DNA of 11,316 nucleotides from Alphaproteobacteria bacterium (lineage in GTDB: Bacteria > Pseudomonadota > Alphaproteobacteria > Acetobacterales > Acetobacteraceae), in contig JAMFRY010000061.1 of the NCBI GenBank assembly GCA_026225015.1, positions 1 through 11,316 of the forward strand. The letters run 5' to 3'. The position numbers and the translations under genes were made by a program. Of the stretch, positions 6,821 to 11,316 are shown one piece after another. The stretch's first letter is position 1. Each line of letters opens with the position of its first letter. Under the pieces are notes generated by a model that saw only the letters and a list, made by a program, of their open reading frames with translations, was not told the DNA's origin and made no database searches.

Positions 6821-7020
6821 TTAAAACCAGCTATGACCCTGCGGCTGACGCCATGTTCATCTGGCTCGCCCCGGAAGACGCGGTTTCTGTCGAGACGCGC
6901 GAAGTGTCGCCGGGCGTGATGCTCGATTACGACGCGGCTGGCCGGGTGATCGGCATTGAGGTGTTGGATGTCCGGGAACGAGTGAGTGGCACGCCGCCGG
7001 GCCAGATCGCGGCGGAGTAG
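6817..7020 (+). CDS. DUF2283 domain-containing small protein (possible antitoxin partner)
   Basis: A 67-residue protein that fits the DUF2283 family over nearly its whole length: the opening SYDPAADAMFIWL (5-17), the central REVSPGVMLDYDAAGRVIGIE (split as REVSPGVML and DYDAAGRVIGIE), then VLD. These match the usual Y-D-x-x-x-D-A and D-x-G-x-x-x-G-I-E positions. The function of the family is not established. Its ATG overlaps the stop of the DUF4258 gene by 4 bp, so the two are translated together, in the order commonly seen for this gene pair. By genomic context it would be the antitoxin or regulator if the pair is a toxin-antitoxin module, but it lacks an obvious DNA-binding motif. The frame ends 57 bp before the 3' end of a tRNA gene on the other strand, and no clear terminator follows. 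Confidence 0.8.
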   Translation: MIKTSYDPAADAMFIWLAPEDAVSVETREVSPGVMLDYDAAGRVIGIEVLDVRERVSGTPPGQIAAE

Positions 7021-7036
7021 GGCCGGGATCCAATGC

Positions 7037-7050
7037 GGGATATATGTCCT
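7037..7050. repeat. GGGA-TATATG-TCC motif, tRNA 3' side
   Basis: A near-palindromic motif (GGGATATATGTCC) that closely resembles the one at 7169-7185 on the other side of the tRNA gene. The two share GGGA, then ATATG, then TCC, with one substitution and one insertion. It may be a remnant of a flanking repeat or a protein-binding site, or chance. Confidence 0.35.
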
Positions 7051-7053
7051 CGT

Positions 7054-7072
7054 AAAAAGCAAGTCACTTTGG
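7054..7072 (-). terminator. Weak candidate terminator for the tRNA gene
   Basis: Reading the minus strand just past the tRNA, a small imperfect hairpin around AAGTGACTT is followed by TGC and then five T residues (7058-7054). The stem is short and AT-rich, so termination may be inefficient. Confidence 0.25.
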
Positions 7073-7077
7073 AAGAA

Positions 7078-7153
<76 letters not shown>

Positions 7154-7168
7154 AATCTGAATCTGGCT

Positions 7169-7185
7169 TGGGACATATGGTCCCA
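7169..7185. promoter_or_regulatory. Perfect inverted repeat upstream of the tRNA-Ala gene
   Basis: TGGGAC and GTCCCA are perfect six-base arms around ATATG. The element ends 15 bases before the 5' end of the tRNA, where the -10 to -35 part of its promoter should lie, so it could be an operator. A similar motif lies on the 3' side of the tRNA at 7037-7050. Confidence 0.4.
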
Positions 7186-7326
7186 CGGTTGCGCGGCTTC
7201 GCGCATTGGGGCCTGCAAGTCAAGCCAGCCGGCCTGCGTCCTGCATTGATTTGCTATCCCGACCAGGGCTGGCTACTCACACCCGCAACGTATTCAGACA
7301 TGATACGCAACTGGGGATGGCTTGGG

Positions 7327-7647
7327 ATGAACGAAACGGTATTGGGCGCGGTGTTCTGGCTGATAAGTGAACTTATCCAGCTATATATTTATGCGATCAT
7401 CATCGCTGTCGTGATCAGCATGTTGATTTCGTTCGGCGTGGTCAACGCCCATAGCCGCTTTGTTTATACGGTTTCAGACTTCCTCAACCGCCTGACCGAG
7501 CCGGCGCTCCGGCCCATCCGGCGCATTCTGCCCGATCTGGGTGGCATCGATATCAGCCCGGTGATCGCCATTTTGCTCCTGGAATTCCTCGATCGGCTGC
7601 TTGCCTCTCTTTATGTTCATCTGGTCGTGGCCGGAGTCACCTTCTGA
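7327..7647 (+). CDS. YggT family membrane protein
   Basis: A 106-residue integral membrane protein of the YggT family (about 100 residues is usual). A hydrophobic N-terminal part covers residues 5-36 (ISELIQLYIYAIIIAVVISM lies here), and a second hydrophobic part covers about 78-104. Between them is the family signature LTEPALRPIRRILPDLGGID (56-75). The family role is poorly defined; it has been linked to osmotic tolerance and cell division or organelle partition in different lineages. The open frame extends upstream to 7168, but the ATG at 7327 starts the conserved region and has GGGGA about ten bases before it, so the shorter form is chosen. It lies 65 bp before hpnN on the same strand and may share its transcript. 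Confidence 0.9.
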   Translation: MNETVLGAVFWLISELIQLYIYAIIIAVVISMLISFGVVNAHSRFVYTVSDFLNRLTEPALRPIRRILPDLGGIDISPVIAILLLEFLDRLLASLYVHLVVAGVTF

Positions 7648-7712
7648 TCGCTCGGGCGTAACCTTATCTAGGCTGTCAGATAGACTGGCTGTGAAAAGCA
7701 ACGAGGGGCAAA
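7648..7712 (+). promoter_or_regulatory. yggT-hpnN spacer with inverted repeat and hpnN ribosome binding site
   Basis: The spacer has an inverted repeat TATCT (7665-7669) / AGATA (7678-7682). A possible weak promoter is present (TTCTGA at 7642-7647 and TTATCT at 7664-7669, 16 bp apart). The clear ribosome binding site GAGGGG at 7703-7708 sits four bases before a TTG codon and decides the hpnN start at 7713. Confidence 0.4.
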
Positions 7713-10316
7713 TTGCTTAGTTTGATCGTAAGACTCGTCGGCGTCTCGCAGCGCCGGGCTTGGGCGGTTGTTGTTATCGGGGTGCTGGCTGCGGTTCTGG
7801 GGCTACGCTACAGCGCCACGCATTTATCGGTCGATTCCGACACCGACCATCTGTTTGCAACCTCGCTGCCCTGGCGGCAGAGCCAAATCGCGGATCAGAA
7901 GAATTTCCCGCAATTCGACCGCTTGATCGTAGCGGTGGTACGCGCGAAATCGCCGGAAGAGGCAAGCGAGACGGCGCAGGCGTTGAATGTGGCCCTGAAC
8001 GCCGACAAGGCGCATTTTAAAGACTCCGAGTACCCGGCAGGCGCCAAATTCTACACCAATAACGGCTTGCTGCTGCTGCCGGTGAATCAACTGGCGAAAC
8101 TGCTCGGCTCTATCGTCGCCGCCCAGCCTTTTCTGGGTCAATTGGCGGCTGACCCTTCAGCCCGCGGCCTGCTCACCGGCATCCGCTTGATCGCCCAGGG
8201 CGTGCAACTCGGCCAGGCGAATCTTACCCCCTATAACGGCCCGCTCGCCGGTGTCGCGCAAAATCTGCAACAAGCCGCTTCCGGCAAGCCGGAGCCCCTT
8301 TCCTGGCAGGGGCTGATCGGCGGCGATCTGGGCGGCGATGCCGAATTCGTTCTCGCCCATCCGGTACTGAACCAGGCCAGCATCCAGCCCGGCGGCGCCG
8401 CCACCAGCGCCCTAAAGCGCATCGCCGCCGGTTTGCCGGATGTGAAGGCCGGCCGCGCCACCGTGGATTATACCGGCCAAATCCCGCTCTCCGATGAGCA
8501 ATTTGCATCGCTGACGAACGGCCTGGCATTGGGCGCCATGATCAGCGTGGCGCTGATCGCGCTCTGGTTGTTTCTGGCGCTACGTTCCTGGCGGTTGATC
8601 GTCCCGATCCTGCTGACGCTGGTTCTGGGTCTGGTGCTCACCATCAGCTTCGCCGCCATTGCCATCGGCGTGCTCAATTTGATTTCGGTCGCCTTCGCCA
8701 TTTTGTTCATCGGGCTGGCGGTTGATTTCGGCATTCAATTCACCGTCCGCCTGCGCGATGTGCGGCACGGCGTCGGTGATCTGGCGCTTGCCATCACGGA
8801 GACGGCGCGCCAGGCCGGCGGCCAGATCGCCCTTGCCGCCGCCGCCACCGCCTGCGGGTTTCTGGCATTTGCGCCAACACCGTTCATCGGCGTTGCCGAG
8901 CTTGGCATCATCGCCGGCACCGGCATGGGCCTCGCGTTTTTCTGCACCGTCACCTTTCTGCCTGCTCTGCTGCGGCTTTTCGCGCCGCGTCCGGAATTTT
9001 TCCCGATCGGCCTGCCCTTCGGCGGGCAGGTGGACGAGTTTATTTTCCGGCGCCGCCACGCCACGCTGATCATCTTTGGGCTGCTGGCCATCGCCGGGGC
9101 GGTTGCATCGGTCACCATCGGCTTCGACGCAAATCCGCTCGACACCAAAGACCCGCATACCGAGAGCATGCGCACGCTGAACGGGCTTCTCAATGATCCC
9201 GCGACAAACCCGTTCTATGCCGACGTGCTCACGCCGAACCTGGCCGCCGTCGATGCGATGGCGAAAAAACTCTCGGCACTCCCGGAGGTGTCGGGTGTTA
9301 TTTCGGGCGCCACTTTTGTGCCGGCCGATCAGAGCGTTAAGCTGGCAATGTTAACTCAGGCGCAAACCATTCTGGCGCCGACCATCCAGACCACGTCCAT
9401 CACGCAATCCGGCGGCGGCGCGCCCGTGACGGCGCAGGATATCCGGCTTGCCATGGCGGCGACGCGGGAAGCGATTCTTAAAGCCAAGGCGCAACTGCCA
9501 GCGGATTCCCCGATGCTGCGCATTGCCGACGCGCTGGGTAGATTACAAAGTCAGAATGATGCGCAGATCATGGCGATGAACGCCGCCGTCACGCGGTTTC
9601 TGCCAGCCGAACTCGCCCGGCTGAATGATTCACTGAACGCGCAACCCATCACCCAGGCAAATCTGCCGCTTCAGGTCGCCCGCAACTGGTTCCTGCCCGA
9701 CGGAAGAGTACGCGTGGAAGCCCTGCCCACCGCTGCGGCCCAGCACACCAAGGGATTAAAAATATTCGCCAATGCCGTGCTCGCAGTGGCGCCGGATGCC
9801 GGGGGGCCGGCAATCTCCACCATCGCCACCGCGCGAACCATTCTGGATTCGTTCCGGGAGGCGGCCTTCCTGGCGGCGCTGGCGATTGCGATCATCCTGT
9901 TCATCGTTTTCCGCAATTTCCGCGACACGCTGCTGGTACTCTCCACACTCACGTTATCCGCCTTGCTGACCGCCTTGTTTGCAAAAATTTACGGTCTGCA
10001 AATAAACTACGCCAATATCATCGCCTTGCCGTTGCTGCTGGGCGTCGGCGTGTCGTTCAATGTGTATTTCGTTATGAATTTCCGTGCCGGCATGCGGCGT
10101 TTCCTGCATTCCGCCACGGCGCATGCCGTGCTGTTCTCGGCGCTCACCACCGGCACGGCCTTCGGTACGCTCGCCGCCTCGCATGACCGCGGCACCTCCA
10201 GCATGGGCGTTCTGCTGCTGCTCAGCCTGCTGGCCGTACTGATCGCCACCTTCCTCTTTCTGCCGGCGCTGCTCTATGTGTTGCCGGATTCCAATGCTCG
10301 AAAAACGCAGCTTTAG
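7713..10316 (+). CDS. hpnN: Hopanoid biosynthesis-associated RND transporter HpnN
   Basis: An 867-residue inner-membrane RND (MMPL-type) transporter, the usual size for HpnN. HpnN is known to move hopanoids from the inner to the outer membrane. The topology is the RND pattern: TM1 at about 16-34, periplasmic domain 35-270, TM2-TM6 between 271 and 420, TM7 at 450-470, second periplasmic domain 471-712, TM8-TM12 between 713 and 857. The helix 4 motif FIGLAVDFGIQFTVRL (332-347) carries D338. The matching motif in the second half, LLLGVGVSFNVYFVMNFR (774-791), has no acidic residue. The predicted start is TTG at 7713, four bases after GAGGGG; another in-frame TTG at 7722 is 13 bases away and less likely. 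No other hopanoid genes (shc, hpnC-H) are in the window, so hpnN stands apart from that cluster here. The end overlaps the following RHH gene by 23 bp. Confidence 0.94.
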   Translation: MLSLIVRLVGVSQRRAWAVVVIGVLAAVLGLRYSATHLSVDSDTDHLFATSLPWRQSQIADQKNFPQFDRLIVAVVRAKSPEEASETAQALNVALNADKAHFKDSEYPAGAKFYTNNGLLLLPVNQLAKLLGSIVAAQPFLGQLAADPSARGLLTGIRLIAQGVQLGQANLTPYNGPLAGVAQNLQQAASGKPEPLSWQGLIGGDLGGDAEFVLAHPVLNQASIQPGGAATSALKRIAAGLPDVKAGRATVDYTGQIPLSDEQFASLTNGLALGAMISVALIALWLFLALRSWRLIVPILLTLVLGLVLTISFAAIAIGVLNLISVAFAILFIGLAVDFGIQFTVRLRDVRHGVGDLALAITETARQAGGQIALAAAATACGFLAFAPTPFIGVAELGIIAGTGMGLAFFCTVTFLPALLRLFAPRPEFFPIGLPFGGQVDEFIFRRRHATLIIFGLLAIAGAVASVTIGFDANPLDTKDPHTESMRTLNGLLNDPATNPFYADVLTPNLAAVDAMAKKLSALPEVSGVISGATFVPADQSVKLAMLTQAQTILAPTIQTTSITQSGGGAPVTAQDIRLAMAATREAILKAKAQLPADSPMLRIADALGRLQSQNDAQIMAMNAAVTRFLPAELARLNDSLNAQPITQANLPLQVARNWFLPDGRVRVEALPTAAAQHTKGLKIFANAVLAVAPDAGGPAISTIATARTILDSFREAAFLAALAIAIILFIVFRNFRDTLLVLSTLTLSALLTALFAKIYGLQINYANIIALPLLLGVGVSFNVYFVMNFRAGMRRFLHSATAHAVLFSALTTGTAFGTLAASHDRGTSSMGVLLLLSLLAVLIATFLFLPALLYVLPDSNARKTQL

Positions 10317-10497
10317 CCTCTCCGGCCACCGGACCAGCATCGCGCTCGAACCCGAATTCTGGGCCGCCTTGGAGAGCATCGCCAAAGCCGAAACGGAATC
10401 CCTCGCCGCCGTCATCATCCGCATCGATAGCGAACGCGGCCCTGAGCAGGCTTTGGCCTCGGCGCTCAGGGTTTATGCATTGCGTAGGATGGGTTGA
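10294..10497 (+). CDS. RHH_4-type ribbon-helix-helix domain protein
   Basis: A 67-residue protein of the RHH_4 type. The strand KRSFSLSGHRTSIALEPEFW (4-23) is followed by helix residues LESIAKAE (26-33) and SLAAVIIRID (36-45), then ALASALRVYALRR (53-65). These are the usual family landmarks (GHRTS, LE.EFW, SALRV). Ribbon-helix-helix proteins usually bind DNA as dimers; the target here is unknown. The ATG at 10294 starts the conserved part and overlaps the end of hpnN by 23 bp in a different frame, so translation may be coupled. An ATG at 10276 in the same frame would add six residues. The last codons (Arg, Arg, Met, Gly, stop) are read from the left 35-bp palindromic repeat, so the natural C-terminus may have been replaced by repeat sequence. 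Confidence 0.85.
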   Translation: MLEKRSFSLSGHRTSIALEPEFWAALESIAKAETESLAAVIIRIDSERGPEQALASALRVYALRRMG

Positions 10498-10516
10498 GCG
10501 CAAGCGAAACCCATCA
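10482..10516 (+). repeat. Palindromic repeat unit, left copy
   Basis: A 35-bp unit beginning GCGTAGGATGGGTTGAGCGC and ending AAACCCATCA. It contains an internal stem GATGGGTT (10488-10495) / AACCCATC (10508-10515) around a 12-base loop. It matches the right copy (10578-10612) in inverted orientation at 33 of 35 positions. The form resembles REP-like repeats scattered in many proteobacterial genomes; that resemblance is from memory and unverified. It overlaps the 3' end of the RHH gene. Confidence 0.85.
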
Positions 10517-10577
10517 ATGTGTCGAACAGAACGTGGATGAAGGGATTATTGGAATGAGCGCTTAGGCGCGCGAAAAG

Positions 10578-10612
10578 TGATGGGTTTTGCTGGCGCTCAA
10601 CCCATCCTACGC
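10578..10612 (-). repeat. Palindromic repeat unit, right copy (inverted)
   Basis: The inverted partner of the left unit, with internal stem GATGGGTT (10579-10586) / AACCCATC (10599-10606). Differences from the left copy are confined to the loop (CCAGCA in place of CAAGCG). The pair with its 61-bp spacer could form one long 35-bp stem or two separate hairpins. Confidence 0.85.
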
Positions 10613-10635
10613 TTGCTCAGCATGAGAAAAGGACA

Positions 10636-11262
10636 TTAGAAATCACAAACGTAGTAGTGGCCGATCAAGTGCTTTACCCTGCCAGCGCACACTTCTCCGA
10701 ATCCGTTCTCAAGCGTAAGGGGGTACCTATGTTGAGGCAGCGGCAAGGCGATTTCATCGGTGATGTCATGAATGAGGAATGTGTTAGTACCTCCTGCGAA
10801 CCCGACCGACCAGTCATAAACCTGAAAAGGCTTGTCGCTGGTTGAAGGTATGTAGATAGAGTCGATAAGTGTTCCCCTTCTTACTTGGTCGGAATTGAGC
10901 ACTCCAAGCCCAAACTCGGTTGTTAGCCAAAGGTGCATGCAATCTGTCGTCCAGCCAATCGGCGTCAAAAGGAGAATAGGGACGATTAGCGCGAGGATGG
11001 CGGAAGTTGACTTACGCCGCCGCCTGCGGATCAAGCAAATCCCTGCCGACACAAAGATAGTCATAGCGGCGACCAAGTATACCAGCAGTGAAATTGGGAT
11101 CAGAGTAAAACTGATTTGTCCTGGCAAGCCGCAGAGGAAGGTAAGAGCTGACACAGTAACGACTGCGGTGACCGCAGGCCACAACAGCCAGTGATCCCTT
11201 GTCGCCGGGGATGGCTGAGGGTCATGGCCTGCAGGATGCGAGGCAATAGCGGTCGGCGTCAT
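10636..11262 (-). CDS. Unrecognised three-helix membrane protein
   Basis: A 208-residue protein that I do not recognise. A hydrophilic N-terminus (1-24) is followed by three likely membrane helices at about 25-45, 51-78 and 87-104. A strongly basic stretch of five arginines (79-83) between helices 2 and 3 places that loop in the cytoplasm. By the positive-inside rule the roughly 100-residue C-terminal part would then be periplasmic. That part contains C108, C192 and C206, so a disulphide is possible, plus a stretch GFAGGTNTFLIHDITDEIAL (154-173). The start ATG (11260-11262) has GGAG six bases upstream, which supports a real gene. The base composition is visibly less GC-rich than the neighbours and codon use is less biased, consistent with horizontal acquisition or a fast-evolving orphan. 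It converges on the RHH gene across the palindromic repeat pair. No function is proposed. Confidence 0.7.
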   Translation of the reverse strand: MTPTAIASHPAGHDPQPSPATRDHWLLWPAVTAVVTVSALTFLCGLPGQISFTLIPISLLVYLVAAMTIFVSAGICLIRRRRRKSTSAILALIVPILLLTPIGWTTDCMHLWLTTEFGLGVLNSDQVRRGTLIDSIYIPSTSDKPFQVYDWSVGFAGGTNTFLIHDITDEIALPLPQHRYPLTLENGFGEVCAGRVKHLIGHYYVCDF

Positions 11263-11316
11263 CTTATCTCCAAATCATTCCCGACGATGAAGGTTTTTTG
11301 GGGGCGAACAAGCGAA
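11263..11316 (-). promoter_or_regulatory. Upstream end of the membrane protein gene
   Basis: The last 54 bp hold the ribosome binding site (GGAG) of the membrane protein gene and a run of six T followed by five G at about 11294-11304 on the plus strand. No gene or clear promoter box is seen before the window ends. Confidence 0.25.

Larger units (their letters stand above)
10482..10612. terminator. Inverted repeat pair between convergent genes (possible bidirectional terminator)
   Basis: The two 35-bp units face each other between the convergent RHH gene (ending 10497) and the membrane protein gene (ending 10636). The RNA of either strand could fold into a very stable stem, which could block read-through or protect 3' ends from exonucleases. 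No T-run follows, so it is not a classical intrinsic terminator. Confidence 0.4.

Noticed and set aside
7168..7326. Upstream extension of the YggT protein by 53 residues
   Set aside because: The extension has no family similarity and overlaps the tRNA promoter palindrome; the ATG at 7327 has a ribosome binding site and starts the conserved region.
8580..9193. Open frames of 150-190 codons antisense to hpnN
   Set aside because: They show low-complexity composition and no motifs or ribosome binding site, and lie opposite conserved membrane helices of HpnN.

Overview
The window looks like an ordinary chromosomal stretch of a GC-rich, hopanoid-making alphaproteobacterium. Acetobacteraceae (an Acidiphilium/Acidocella-type organism) is my best guess. 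The guess rests on the hopanoid transporter HpnN, an RHH_4-type ribbon-helix-helix protein, a heparinase II/III-like gene linked to rsmB, and codon and protein composition. It was not checked against a database.

Layout. (1) 1-525, minus: the first 175 codons of an MFS transporter that runs off the left edge. (2) 526-670: an AT-richer intergenic region with small direct and inverted repeats. (3) 671-6454, minus: a probable five-gene operon in the order rsmB, rpe, heparinase II/III-like, galE, glycosyltransferase family 4. Gene junctions after rpe are tight: a 4-bp overlap, then gaps of 17 and 16 bp. It combines rRNA methylation and pentose phosphate metabolism with genes that look like surface polysaccharide synthesis or turnover. 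(4) 6557-7020, plus: two small genes overlapping by 4 bp (DUF4258-like and DUF2283-like), divergent from rsmB and organised like a toxin-antitoxin pair. (5) 7078-7153, minus: tRNA-Ala(CGC) with an encoded CCA end and a G3:U70 pair. (6) 7327-10497, plus: a YggT-family membrane protein, the hopanoid RND transporter HpnN (TTG start), and a small RHH_4 protein whose start overlaps the end of hpnN. (7) 10482-10612: two 35-bp palindromic repeat units in inverted orientation. The left one supplies the last codons and stop of the RHH gene. (8) 10636-11262, minus: an unrecognised three-helix membrane protein, noticeably less GC-rich than its neighbours.

Most of the window is standard housekeeping and envelope biology. 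The parts that deserve a second look are the DUF4258/DUF2283 pair, the paired palindromic repeats fused to the end of the RHH gene, the orphan membrane protein, and the attachment of polysaccharide genes to rsmB-rpe. No CRISPR array, insertion sequence, phage gene or defence island is visible. I did not find a clearly new multi-gene system.
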